DNA of 64,000 nt from Petroclostridium xylanilyticum. GTDB taxonomy: Bacteria > Bacillota > Clostridia > SK-Y3. Location: assembly GCF_002252565.1 (NCBI RefSeq), contig NZ_NPML01000018.1, forward strand, positions 186,001 through 250,000. The letters are read 5' to 3'. The notes beneath the pieces were generated by a model. It had not been told where the DNA came from, made no database searches, and saw only the letters and a program-made list of their open reading frames with translations. This document shows positions 19,823 through 28,543 of the stretch, piece by piece (position 1 is the stretch's first letter; every line of letters begins with the position of its first letter). The translations under genes were made by a program, and so were the position numbers.

Positions 19823-21421
19823 TCATTTTATTTCTAAAAATACCAATGTCATATCGTCTAATATCTCGCTATCATCTAATTTTTCCCCATATTTAAAATT
19901 ATATGTATCATTAATGATTAAATTTTTTATTTCATAAATATCTTTCTGTTTGTTGTTTAAAATAAGTTCTGTTAGTCTATGATTACCATACATCTCGCCG
20001 GAAGGATTTCGCACCTCAGTAATACCATCGGTAGAAAACAGTAATTTGTCCCCGGAAGCTAATTTTTCGCTATATTCCTTGTACTCTATTTCCTCTACCC
20101 AGTTACTTATAGGAATGCCGGCAGCTTCTAAACAGAATAGCTGCTTATCATTAAACACGATAGGCAACATATTATGTCCCGCATTTGCATATCTGATTTC
20201 TCCGGTGTTTATATCAATAATTGCATAAAACATGGTAATGTACATATTGGGTCCAAAATCAATTTCATTAAATTTTTGAAACAAATGAGTCAATACTTGT
20301 GCAGGAGATAGTTCATCTTTTTTTATGGTCTGCCTTAAAAACATGGTAAGCATGGAGGCTGGAACTCCGTGTCCGGATACATCGGCAATATAAACTCCTA
20401 CATGTGAATGGTCAATTCGGAATACATCAAAAAAGTCTCCTCCTATAGCTTCGCACGGTCTGTACATATAGGTAAAGCCTATCCCATCTGTTTCTAATTC
20501 CTTTGGAAGTAAACTGTATTGCATTTTCCTTGCAATTTGCAAATCATCATTTAGTTTTTTATTCTGTGCTTTTATTTTTGCCTCCATCAACCTTTCCTGG
20601 GTTACATCCCTTAAAACCTCTATTACTGCCTCCACTTCTCCATTTAAATTTTTAAGAGGCGAACTCATCACAGAATAAATTTTGCCGTTGATTTTTTCCT
20701 CCTTTTGCTCTGCCTTGTACAAAGTTGCAGCTTGTTTGGAAACACAATCATCACAGGGTACGGTCCTTCCGATCACTTCAAAGCACTTTCTGCCAATCAG
20801 ATAATAACCTAATTCTTCCTTCATTGCATTATTTGCATAAATAATATTATCTTCAAGGTCTACTACTCTTACCCAATCCTCCATACCATTCAGAATACTT
20901 TCAATAAAATGGATATGCTCTTCTATTGAAATACTCGGCTTATTATAATAAATCATCTCTTTTAATTTAATAACATGCTGTTCTTCTTCTTTTATAATGG
21001 AGTACAGCAGCTTTTGTACCTCATCATTTTGAGCGTTTTGTGCCAGCTTGGAATAAAACTGCATCGATCTGTACTCCTGTTCTAAAGCATCATTAACAAT
21101 CTCTTTAAAGCTTTTCTGCTTATCTAAAAATACATCCTCTTTCGGCAATATAAAGTAATTTACAAGGGATTGAATAGTTCCTGCAACATGATTTTCAAAT
21201 ATGGCATGTTCATTTTGTTTATTCCATTTTTCCAGTGTTTCTTTATATAAATTTTTAAAAATTGCAGCATGGTTTCTTTCTTCATTTGCTAAAGCCAAAA
21301 ATACCTGCTGCCTCTTCTCATCCTTCTTTGCATTAGCAAACATTTCATTGTACAGCTTCACGCCATCTTCTTCAACAGATATCGCAATTTTTAAAATATC
21401 CAACTCCGAAAAATTATTCAT
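19823..21421 (-). CDS. Ferritin-like (rubrerythrin-type) / PAS / PP2C-SpoIIE fusion phosphatase
   Basis: The start was set at MNNFSEL (GAGGGGG upstream), giving 532 residues. Residues 1-165 look like a rubrerythrin/ferritin-like four-helix bundle: a glutamate in 'SVEEDG', then 'EERNH', a second glutamate in 'ALEQEYRS', then 'EEEQH', which is a complete set of diiron ligands. Residues about 170-290 form a PAS domain with a CxxC ('PCDDC'). Residues about 305-532 form a SpoIIE-type PP2C phosphatase ('GGDFFDVFRID', 'VGVYIADVSGHGVPASML', 'LFSTDGITE', 'DDMTLVFLEI'). I infer an oxygen/peroxide- or redox-responsive phosphatase acting on an anti-sigma-factor antagonist. No such partner gene is next to it. 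Divergent from yyaC. Confidence 0.88.
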   Translation of the reverse strand: MNNFSELDILKIAISVEEDGVKLYNEMFANAKKDEKRQQVFLALANEERNHAAIFKNLYKETLEKWNKQNEHAIFENHVAGTIQSLVNYFILPKEDVFLDKQKSFKEIVNDALEQEYRSMQFYSKLAQNAQNDEVQKLLYSIIKEEEQHVIKLKEMIYYNKPSISIEEHIHFIESILNGMEDWVRVVDLEDNIIYANNAMKEELGYYLIGRKCFEVIGRTVPCDDCVSKQAATLYKAEQKEEKINGKIYSVMSSPLKNLNGEVEAVIEVLRDVTQERLMEAKIKAQNKKLNDDLQIARKMQYSLLPKELETDGIGFTYMYRPCEAIGGDFFDVFRIDHSHVGVYIADVSGHGVPASMLTMFLRQTIKKDELSPAQVLTHLFQKFNEIDFGPNMYITMFYAIIDINTGEIRYANAGHNMLPIVFNDKQLFCLEAAGIPISNWVEEIEYKEYSEKLASGDKLLFSTDGITEVRNPSGEMYGNHRLTELILNNKQKDIYEIKNLIINDTYNFKYGEKLDDSEILDDMTLVFLEIK

Positions 21422-21560
21422 TGATGTCCGCCCCCTCTGATACAGCTTTATAGCAATTATACCATATATTAGTGGGTGGTGAATAGTGGTCGAAGTATAC
21501 ATTTATTGAATGTGGAGAAAATAAATAAAAGGAAATGACTTTTTATGGAGGATCATTGAT

Positions 21561-22172
21561 ATGATAGAATCTCAGCAGCACACCATTTATATCAATAGCA
21601 ATCACCCCGGTGCCTTTAGAGAATTTACCCTGGCATTATCAGAACTTTTGAACGATGCTTCTCTTCCCCTGTATGATCATATTATCATCATGTGCATCGG
21701 AACTGACCGTTCTACCGGGGATAGTCTTGGACCATTGGTAGGATACAAACTTAATAATCTTAAATATCGAAATGTACATGTATTGGGAACGCTAGACCAA
21801 CCGGTGCATGCAAAAAATCTGGAAGAAAATTTGCAATATGTTAAAATGACTTACAGCAATCCGTTAATTATTGCTATTGATGCCTGCCTGGGCCGGACGG
21901 ACCATATAGGGTATGTCACAGTATCAAGAAAACCTATCAAACCGGGTGCAGGAGTAAATAAAGATCTCCCTGAAGTTGGAGACATTTCCATTACCGGAAT
22001 TGTTAATTTTAGCGGTTTTATGGATTTCGTCGTCTTGCAAAATACCCGGCTGAGTATTGTAATGAAAATGACAGACCTGATTACATCAGGTCTGAAGTAT
22101 GTACTGTGGAAACAGTGCAACCATACGATCGCGCCATACAGTTTAGTGAAAAGGAAAGATTTTATTTTCTAA
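21561..22172 (+). CDS. yyaC: YyaC-type spore protein (DUF1256)
   Basis: A 203-residue protein of the YyaC/GPR-like family: 'IIIMCIGTDRSTGDSLGPLVGYKL', 'GTLDQPVHAKNLEE' and 'IAIDACLGR' are characteristic. YyaC is a sporulation protein related to the germination protease fold; whether it is proteolytic is uncertain. The ATG follows TATGGAGGATCATTGAT. It reads away from the ferritin/PAS/PP2C gene and overlaps the convergent membrane-protein gene by 4 bp. Confidence 0.85.
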   Translation: MIESQQHTIYINSNHPGAFREFTLALSELLNDASLPLYDHIIIMCIGTDRSTGDSLGPLVGYKLNNLKYRNVHVLGTLDQPVHAKNLEENLQYVKMTYSNPLIIAIDACLGRTDHIGYVTVSRKPIKPGAGVNKDLPEVGDISITGIVNFSGFMDFVVLQNTRLSIVMKMTDLITSGLKYVLWKQCNHTIAPYSLVKRKDFIF

Positions 22173-22675
22173 AAGTATTTTCTCCCGTTACCCCTGAAAG
22201 TAAAGAAGACTCCCAGCAAAATAAGAATAACAGGAACCATATATCCTTTTGTCAATGTATTAAGAGTGGTCCCAAGAAATATAATTCCTATTCCGCCTAT
22301 GATAAATACAGGTATAAGTACACCACCGGGTCCCCTGCCAAAGAAATAATATTCCAATAGCCCTATAGCTAAACCTGCGGGAAAGATTGGCCAAAAGGTT
22401 GTCATCAGTTCCCAGTTACCGGTATAGGTACAAACAGCAAAGAGAATACCGCTGGTGACAAACATTCCGCCAGGTACTAATATTTCCCCATTTTTATAGG
22501 GTCTAGAAAAATAAACCAGATGAAAAAATATTCCTAACCCCAATATGACTAATGGAAGAAGCCATAGTAATAAACTCCATGAAAGATTGTTAACCCCATC
22601 TTTTGAGAACAGAAAGAAGACACCTGATAATATTAAAATAATTCCTATAATGGGATGGTTGTTGCTTCTTCTCAT
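22169..22675 (-). CDS. Predicted small integral membrane protein, unknown
   Basis: The protein has 168 residues from MRRSNNH (GAGGTGAT upstream; a GTG three codons earlier is also possible). Four to five hydrophobic segments can be seen: 'PIIGIILILSGVFFLF', 'SLLLWLLPLVILGLGIFFHLV', 'GMFVTSGILFAVCTY', 'VLIPVFIIGGIGIIFLG' and 'VPVILILLGVFFTF'. The paired short hydrophobic hairpins resemble LiaF-type/DUF5668 membrane proteins, but I cannot assign a family. It overlaps the end of yyaC tail to tail. Confidence 0.75.
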   Translation of the reverse strand: MRRSNNHPIIGIILILSGVFFLFSKDGVNNLSWSLLLWLLPLVILGLGIFFHLVYFSRPYKNGEILVPGGMFVTSGILFAVCTYTGNWELMTTFWPIFPAGLAIGLLEYYFFGRGPGGVLIPVFIIGGIGIIFLGTTLNTLTKGYMVPVILILLGVFFTFRGNGRKYF

Positions 22676-22748
22676 ATATATCACCTCAAGCTTACTTTCC
22701 CCTTTTCTATCAAACTATTCATGCTCCTAATAAAATATTCAGGATAGT

Positions 22749-22779
22749 ATGAAAATAGTGGGGAGTGAACAGTGGGGAG
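22749..22779. repeat. Short interspersed repeat, copy 2 (ATGAAAATAGTGGGGAG family)
   Basis: ATGAAAATAGTGGGGAGTGA followed by ACAGTGGGGAG. It matches the copies at 15633-15662 and 28428-28443 and lies about 60 bp from a REP hairpin. Confidence 0.5.
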
Positions 22780-22830
22780 CGGGGAGTAAAATCGAAACCA
22801 CAAAAAAAGTCCGTTTTAGCAGGAAGAAGG

Positions 22831-22898
22831 GATGCGACTTGGGGACGGTTCGTCTGTCGAATGCGCTTTTCATGCGACTGAGGAACCGTCCCCATGCC
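22831..22898. repeat. REP hairpin, nearly identical to the one at 28.5 kb
   Basis: GATGCGACTTGGGGACGGTT is followed by a spacer and then GAGGAACCGTCCCCATG, with GGGGACGGTTC at 22841-22851 and its complement at 22883-22893. Arms, spacer (containing CATGCGACTGAGG) and order match 28471-28535 almost base for base. Two mobile REP (REPIN-like) copies therefore sit in separate intergenic gaps. Small frames crossing it are not genes. Confidence 0.85.
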
Positions 22899-22960
22899 GA
22901 AGCCCTGAGCAATCAAGCATATTTTCATCATTATTTGCGCCAGTGTGCCCGGTATGGCAG

Positions 22961-25900
22961 TTACTGTCCAACCGTCACAACTGTTTTATTTTTCTTTTTA
23001 AAAACACGCTTGAACTTTCTTCCAAAGTCGTCGAATAAGGTATAAAGTACCGGTATAAATACCAATGTCAGCAGCGTAGAAAAGCTCAATCCGCCGATAA
23101 CGGTGATAGCCATTGGTGCTTGCTGTTCTGCCCCCTCACCAATTCCAAGCGCCAGAGGTACCAGACCTAGTACGGTGGTTAACGTCGTCATAAGGATTGG
23201 CCTTAATCTTACAGGCCCTGCCTTGAATACCGCTTCATTTCTTTCAAATCCTCTACCTCTCAGGATATTAATATAATCTATTAACACAATTGCGTTATTT
23301 ACAACAATTCCGGCCAATATGATAATTCCGGTAAACGCCGGGACACTAAAAGGCTTCCTTGCAATACTCATGGCAATAGCTACACCGATAAATGCCAGCG
23401 GCACCGAAAACATAATTGTAAAGGGATGTAAAAGGGATTCAAACTGGGAAGCCATAATCATATATACCAATATGATTGCAAGCAGGAAAGCCAGACCAAA
23501 TGCCTTGGCTGCTTCAATCATATCTTCATTTTCTCCGCCCAGCTTCACTTCATATCCTTGTGGAATTTTCATTGCATCAATTTTCTTTTGTATATCTACA
23601 AATACACTGCGGGCATCTCTTCCGCTGATATCTCCGGTGACATTGACCTGCCTTACCTGGTCGTTCCTCTGGATGCTGGCCGGTGCTTCATTGATAATAA
23701 TATCGGCTATTTCATATAAAGGTATCTGCTGTCCGGTTGGAGTTGCAACCGTGATGGTTTCCAAATCCTTTAAATCCTTTCTTGAGTCAGATTGCAGCCT
23801 GACTCTTACATCTATCTCTTCCCCGCCAACTTTATACCGGGTTGCCGTTTGCCCCATGATTGCCGTCTGCACCGTATTGGCAAGCGTATAGGCTGAAATT
23901 CCGTATTGGGATGCTTTTTTTCGGTTCACCCTTACCTGCGCCTCCGGAACGGTCTGTGAAACAGAGGAGCTTACTTCCCTTGTGCCTTCCACTTTTTTAA
24001 CTTCTTCTACCATTCTATCAGCAAGGTCCTTTAGAATCTCTAAATCATCCCCCTTGATATTGATGGAAATAGGCTTGCTGCCACCACCCATGGACATCAT
24101 GCCCAGTTTTTCAACACTAATCTTGGCACCGGGGATATTTTTAATCTTTTCACGAAGTTCATCCAAAAGCTCATTGAGCCCTTTTTTTCTGCTGCTCTTT
24201 GAACCGAAAGATGCATAAATGGTAGCAGTACTTGGTTCCTCGCTTTCTCCATCCATTCCAACAAGTACAAATCTATATTTCAGTTCTTTAAATTCCTGCA
24301 GCTTTTCTTCCAAAATCTCTGCTATCTTGGCTGTTTCTTCCACTATAGCGCCTTTGGGCAGCTTAATTTTTACAGTAAACATGCCTTCGTCGGTTTGCGG
24401 GAAAAATTCTGCTCCGGTAAACATTGCCGCTAGGGCAATACTGAGGATAAGCAGCAAGGCAGTCCCAAAAATCACTGTTTTTCTATGTTTTAGTGCCCAC
24501 TTAAGCAATTTTTGATAATTTGATTCCATTCCCCTGAAGAATCTTTCAAAAGCACGGTCAATTACAGCGATGGGGGTGTGTTTTTTCTCCAGGTCTTCCA
24601 TTCTCTCAACCTTTAGTATCTTGGAAGCCATCATCGGAACCAGTGTCAGCGCTACCACCAGTGAAGCAATCAGGGAGAAGGTAACGGTCAGTGCCATTTC
24701 GCGGAACATTTCAATCGCCATATTGTCCCTTATGAAAGCAATAGGTAAGAATACCGCAATAGTAGTAAGTGTAGAGGCGGTAACAGCCATTGCTACCTCG
24801 TTGCTTCCTTCCCGGGCAGCATCTATACGCCCGTATCCTTCCTCACGATACCGATAGATACTTTCCAGCACAACGATACCGTTGTCCACCAGCATCCCTA
24901 CCCCTAATGCCAGGCCTCCGAGAGACATCATATTCAAGGTGATACCGCTAAAATATACAAGGATGAACGTGGCAATAATTGAAATAGGGATTGCTGTTCC
25001 TATAATAAAGGTGGTCCTGACATTTTTTAAAAAGATAAATAGAATTAATATTGCCAGTACACCGCCAACGATAGCATTGTTGGTTACGCTGCCCAGCGAC
25101 CGTTTTACGAAGTCCGCCTGGTCAAAAACCGTTTCAAATTCTACATCTTTGAGTTCTTTTTTGATTTTGTCAAGTTCTGCATTCACTTTGTCCGATACTT
25201 TTACAGTATTAAAGCCCGACTGTTTTCTAACCATTAGCAATACGCAGGGCTTCCCATCCATTGTTGCTTTTGCTTTTGTATCTTGAAAACCCTGTTGTAC
25301 CTGGGCTATATCTTTTAACTGTATGACTCCCTTTGCAGTTGGGATAGGAAGGCTTTCAATTTCACTGATATCAGAGAACTCTCCGGTGGTTCTTACAGTA
25401 AATTCAGACTTTCCTTCTTTGAGTTCTCCTCCGGGAAGGTTCAGATTTTCAGCCTGTAAAATCTGCTTTAATTGAATGAGGGATAAGCCATACCCCTGCA
25501 TTTTTTGAGGGATGATATTAATTTTAACTTCTCCTTCCAATCCTCCAAAAATTTCTACTGCGGCAACACCTTTTAAACGTTCCAGGCGGTCTTTTACCTT
25601 GTCTTCAGCCAGCGATTTCAAGCCTGCAAGGTCATCTCCATAGGACATTCCCACCTCAATAATTGGAATCATACTCATATCGTATTGATAGATGATGGGA
25701 TTTTTTACGTCATCGGGAAGGGCGGATTTAATCATATCTGCTTTTTCGCGCATTTGCAGCGCTGCATAGTCCATATTGGTCCCCTGGGTAAATTCTACCA
25801 TCACCATGGATATCCCGTTTGCGGAGGTAGAGGATACCTTTTTAAAATTATCTACTGTGCCCATTGCCTGTTCCATGGGCTTTGTAATCATTGTTTCAAT

Positions 25901-26074
25901 TTCTTTGGGACCGGCTCCCGGATAGTTTGTAACAACAACCGCCATAGGGAAGGTAATATCCGGGAAAAGGTCCAGGTTGAGTCCGGCCAGTGATACTACT
26001 CCCAGCACAATAATCATGAACACCATCATGATAACGGTAACAGGCCTTTTTATAGCTATTTCTGAGATTCTCAT
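22961..26074 (-). CDS. RND-family efflux transporter (AcrB/HAE1-like)
   Basis: A 1,037-residue inner-membrane pump with the two-fold RND layout. It has TM1 near residues 12-30, an extracytoplasmic loop, a membrane block around 335-480 containing 'GGLALGVGMLVDNGIVVLESI' (the proton-relay aspartate region), a second loop, and a second membrane block around 860-1015 ('FLLAIILVYMIMASQFESLLHPFTIMFSVPLAFIGV'). It shares one base with the upstream adaptor gene (stop and start overlap), so the two are translationally coupled. RND pumps work with an adaptor; no outer-membrane channel gene is nearby, as expected in a cell with one membrane. The substrate cannot be told from sequence. Confidence 0.95.
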   Translation of the reverse strand: MRISEIAIKRPVTVIMMVFMIIVLGVVSLAGLNLDLFPDITFPMAVVVTNYPGAGPKEIETMITKPMEQAMGTVDNFKKVSSTSANGISMVMVEFTQGTNMDYAALQMREKADMIKSALPDDVKNPIIYQYDMSMIPIIEVGMSYGDDLAGLKSLAEDKVKDRLERLKGVAAVEIFGGLEGEVKINIIPQKMQGYGLSLIQLKQILQAENLNLPGGELKEGKSEFTVRTTGEFSDISEIESLPIPTAKGVIQLKDIAQVQQGFQDTKAKATMDGKPCVLLMVRKQSGFNTVKVSDKVNAELDKIKKELKDVEFETVFDQADFVKRSLGSVTNNAIVGGVLAILILFIFLKNVRTTFIIGTAIPISIIATFILVYFSGITLNMMSLGGLALGVGMLVDNGIVVLESIYRYREEGYGRIDAAREGSNEVAMAVTASTLTTIAVFLPIAFIRDNMAIEMFREMALTVTFSLIASLVVALTLVPMMASKILKVERMEDLEKKHTPIAVIDRAFERFFRGMESNYQKLLKWALKHRKTVIFGTALLLILSIALAAMFTGAEFFPQTDEGMFTVKIKLPKGAIVEETAKIAEILEEKLQEFKELKYRFVLVGMDGESEEPSTATIYASFGSKSSRKKGLNELLDELREKIKNIPGAKISVEKLGMMSMGGGSKPISINIKGDDLEILKDLADRMVEEVKKVEGTREVSSSVSQTVPEAQVRVNRKKASQYGISAYTLANTVQTAIMGQTATRYKVGGEEIDVRVRLQSDSRKDLKDLETITVATPTGQQIPLYEIADIIINEAPASIQRNDQVRQVNVTGDISGRDARSVFVDIQKKIDAMKIPQGYEVKLGGENEDMIEAAKAFGLAFLLAIILVYMIMASQFESLLHPFTIMFSVPLAFIGVAIAMSIARKPFSVPAFTGIIILAGIVVNNAIVLIDYINILRGRGFERNEAVFKAGPVRLRPILMTTLTTVLGLVPLALGIGEGAEQQAPMAITVIGGLSFSTLLTLVFIPVLYTLFDDFGRKFKRVFKKKNKTVVTVGQ

Positions 26075-27246
26075 TATTTTGCCCCCCCTACCGGCTGCAC
26101 TTTTTCCCCATCAGCTACAAACTGCTGTCCTTTAATAATAACCAGTTCGCCTTCTTGAAGGCCACTGATGATTTCATAGTTTTTATCATCTTTGAATCCG
26201 ACTTTTACATCTCTCTTCTTTGCAACATCTCCTTCCAGCACAAATACAAAGCTGTTAGCATTCCGGGTTATGACGGCTTCCATTGGTATTACTACGACAC
26301 TGTCTTTTTTGTCAGTAACAAATTTTACTTCTGCAAACATACCCGGCTTGAGCTCATGCGTTTCATTTTTGATGATAATTTTCACAGGATAACCGATGTT
26401 TTGGCCGGTAACAGCAGGACTCATGGCATCTACCACTCCCTTAAACTGCTTGCCTCCTAAAGACTGGACTGTTACAAGCACCTCTTGTCCTTTTGTAATC
26501 TTATTGATGATTCTTTCGGTTACCGTTGTTTCTACAACTACTTTATCCATGTCTACAATGGTATAGGCCGGCATTTGCTGGGATACCATCTCTCCCACTT
26601 CTATATTCTTTTGTGCCACAATACCGGAAATAGGTGTTCTTACATCCGAATCTTCGATATTCTGTGATACAGCTTCCTTTTGAGTTGTAATTACTGATTT
26701 CGCTGCTTTATTTTGTAAAATCGCATAATTGTCCTGGGCATTCTTATATTGTACTTCTGCCAGTTCAAGTGCCTTTTTATATCCATCCAGTGCCTGTTTG
26801 GATATTGCTTCTCCTTCATATAATGCCTTACCATTTTCATAATCGGTTTTGGCATTATTGTACTGGATTTCAAGCTGTTTTAGTGATGCTTCCGCCTGTA
26901 TAAGCTGCTGTGTGAGTTGAGCATCCAGTTGCTCCAGCTGCTGGTATAAACTTTTCTTTTCAAGGGTAAATAATATCTCCCCTTCCTTTACCCTATCACC
27001 AATATCTTTCAGTACTGATTCTACCTTACCAGGTACCTTGGGAATAATGGATACTTCTTTTAACGCATTGATACGCCCTGATGCTGCATATGTAACCTGG
27101 ATATCCCCTTTTGCCACTTTATATGCCTCTACAGGAGTGAGCGGCACTACAACCTCTTCCTGTTTCTTTTTGCCACACCCTGAAAAAAGTGCTACTGTCA
27201 TAAACACTGTTAAAATTAGACTTGTAATTTTCCACTTTGTCATCAT
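26074..27246 (-). CDS. RND efflux adaptor, HlyD-like lipoprotein
   Basis: A 390-residue periplasmic-adaptor-type protein. It has a lipoprotein signal with lipobox 'LFSGC' (Cys about residue 24), which anchors it to the outer face of the membrane. A split lipoyl/barrel-sandwich domain ('VSIIPKVPGKVESVLKDIGDRVKEGEILFTLE' and 'VRTPISGIVAQKNIEVGEMVSQQMPAYTIVD') encloses a long coiled coil (about 85-190). A beta-barrel and membrane-proximal domain follow. GGAGG stands 6 nt before the ATG. First gene of the two-gene efflux operon. Confidence 0.93.
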   Translation of the reverse strand: MMTKWKITSLILTVFMTVALFSGCGKKKQEEVVVPLTPVEAYKVAKGDIQVTYAASGRINALKEVSIIPKVPGKVESVLKDIGDRVKEGEILFTLEKKSLYQQLEQLDAQLTQQLIQAEASLKQLEIQYNNAKTDYENGKALYEGEAISKQALDGYKKALELAEVQYKNAQDNYAILQNKAAKSVITTQKEAVSQNIEDSDVRTPISGIVAQKNIEVGEMVSQQMPAYTIVDMDKVVVETTVTERIINKITKGQEVLVTVQSLGGKQFKGVVDAMSPAVTGQNIGYPVKIIIKNETHELKPGMFAEVKFVTDKKDSVVVIPMEAVITRNANSFVFVLEGDVAKKRDVKVGFKDDKNYEIISGLQEGELVIIKGQQFVADGEKVQPVGGAK

Positions 27247-27292
27247 TAACTACCTCCAAATCTTTTATCCGTCCTTTAAATACGTAATAGGA

Positions 27293-27338
27293 AAAAAAAT
27301 GTCTGCATAAAGTTCAAACTTTATGCAGACATTTTTTT
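27293..27338 (-). terminator. Terminator after the 54-residue gene
   Basis: A perfect 22-bp stem (AAAAAAATGTCTGCATAAAG.. and its complement) with a 2-nt loop. Both outer sides are A/T tracts, so it can terminate in both directions. It lies between the small minus-strand gene and the efflux operon's upstream region. Confidence 0.85.
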
Positions 27339-27344
27339 GTACAG

Positions 27345-27509
27345 TTATTCAAATCCTCTTTTTGTAGTCATATTATTTGGAGGGGTTTTATATGGATTTT
27401 TCTTTTTATAGCTTTGTGCAGGGTCCATATCGTCCAGATCTTTTTCTTCAACCATTTCTCCCTTAAATCCAACCCTCCGGTTATCGTATTGTACGTCTTT
27501 CTTAGCCAC
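27345..27509 (-). CDS. Small charged hypothetical protein
   Basis: A 54-residue protein from a GTG at 27509, chosen because AAGGAGG lies 6 nt upstream; the longer frame has no ribosome-binding site. It begins V-A-K-K-D-V-Q-Y-D-N-R-R and is rich in Lys, Asp and Asn ('EEKDLDDMDPAQSYKKKNPYKTPPNNMTTKRGFE'), hydrophilic and probably unstructured. I do not recognise a family; the composition would suit a small spore or DNA-associated protein, but that is a guess. A good ribosome-binding site and terminator support it as a real gene. Confidence 0.65.
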   Translation of the reverse strand: MAKKDVQYDNRRVGFKGEMVEEKDLDDMDPAQSYKKKNPYKTPPNNMTTKRGFE

Positions 27510-27600
27510 GGCAATCCTCCTTAAATAATTGAAAATTGGTAATTGACAATTAATTTTTATTTTTGTCCTCAATTAGGATTGCCAACTGCATCCTTAATTA

Positions 27601-28398
27601 TTATAAAAGAAACTTTTCGATTGCATGAGCCACACCATCTTCTTCATTAGATAGAGTTATATAGTCTGCCAGTTTCTTTACTTCTTCCGGCCCATTGTTC
27701 ATACATACCCCCAGGCCGGCATATTCTATCATACTGATATCATTATAGGTATCCCCAATGACCATAATCTCTTCCCTGTTGATTCCAAAATATTCTCCTA
27801 AAAATTTTACTGCTGCTCCTTTTGTTCCATATCTATTGGTAAATTCCAAATAATTGGGCTTTGAGAAGAATACATTTATATCTTCATCAACCAGTTTTTG
27901 CACCTCAGACTTTATTTCTTGCAGTCTTTCATGCTCATCAATTAAAATAATCTTGGTGGTAGGCTTATCTAAAAATTCACTGAGCTTTCCGACTGCTTTC
28001 ATAGGTATAATTTTTGATAAACTATGGTAAAATTCAGCCCATTTACTCATTTCTTCCACATAGATTACGTCATCTACATAGACATTGCAATGAATACCAG
28101 TTTTTTCGGCAAATCTAATAACCGGCATTGCGCGGTCAGGTTCTATTTCTTTTTTATACATAACTTGTCCGGTTTTAGTATCTACTACCCGTGCACCCTG
28201 GTAAGCAATTACAGGTATTTCCAAACCCAAAACATCCAGGTAGTGCTGTACCGATTGAGTAGCCCTACCGGATGCCAGGGTAACCTTTACACCTTTCTGC
28301 ACGGCTTCACGCACTGCAGCAATATTTCTTTGGCTAATTGCAAGGTCATGGCGCAGCAGTGTATCATCAAGATCGATAGCCAATAACTTATATTGCAT
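27601..28398 (-). CDS. HAD-superfamily phosphatase, Cof subfamily (IIB)
   Basis: A 265-residue cytoplasmic HAD hydrolase. Motif I is 'AIDLDDTLLRHD', motif II 'TLASGRATQSV', the lysine motif 'GTKGAAVKFL', and motif IV 'VIGDTYNDISMIEYAGLGVCMNNG'. The cap domain between motifs II and III is of the Cof/YidA type. These enzymes dephosphorylate sugar phosphates or cofactors; the substrate is not predictable. The second ATG was taken as start because GAGAGG lies 7 nt before it. Monocistronic. Confidence 0.92.
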   Translation of the reverse strand: MQYKLLAIDLDDTLLRHDLAISQRNIAAVREAVQKGVKVTLASGRATQSVQHYLDVLGLEIPVIAYQGARVVDTKTGQVMYKKEIEPDRAMPVIRFAEKTGIHCNVYVDDVIYVEEMSKWAEFYHSLSKIIPMKAVGKLSEFLDKPTTKIILIDEHERLQEIKSEVQKLVDEDINVFFSKPNYLEFTNRYGTKGAAVKFLGEYFGINREEIMVIGDTYNDISMIEYAGLGVCMNNGPEEVKKLADYITLSNEEDGVAHAIEKFLL

Positions 28399-28427
28399 AT
28401 TCATTCCTCTCTTTCTTTAGTGCTAAT

Positions 28428-28443
28428 ATGAAAATAGTGGGGG
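28428..28443. repeat. Short interspersed repeat, copy 3 (ATGAAAATAGTGGGG)
   Basis: It shares ATGAAAATAGTGGGG with the copies at 15.6 and 22.7 kb and passes directly into the REP element at 28451-28541. Confidence 0.45.
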
Positions 28444-28450
28444 CCGATGT

Positions 28451-28541
28451 GACTTGGGGACGGTTCGGGGATGCGACTTGGGGACGGTTCGTCTGTCACA
28501 TGTGCCTTTCATGCGACTGAGGAACCGTCCCCATGTCGCAT
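28451..28541. repeat. REP element with a duplicated left arm
   Basis: GGGGACGGTTC occurs at 28456-28466 and 28480-28490, and the complement GAACCGTCCCC at 28522-28532. The outer words GACTTGGGGACGG and CCGTCCCCATGTCGC match the 22.8-kb copy. The extra left arm gives a one-and-a-half unit structure. It ends just before the stop of the 28544-29071 gene and could serve as its terminator. Confidence 0.85.
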
Positions 28542-28543
28542 TT

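Noticed and set aside
22719-22931. Minus-strand small frame over the 22.8-kb REP
   Set aside because: It crosses the palindromic REP sequence and has no ribosome-binding site; composition follows the repeat, not coding use.
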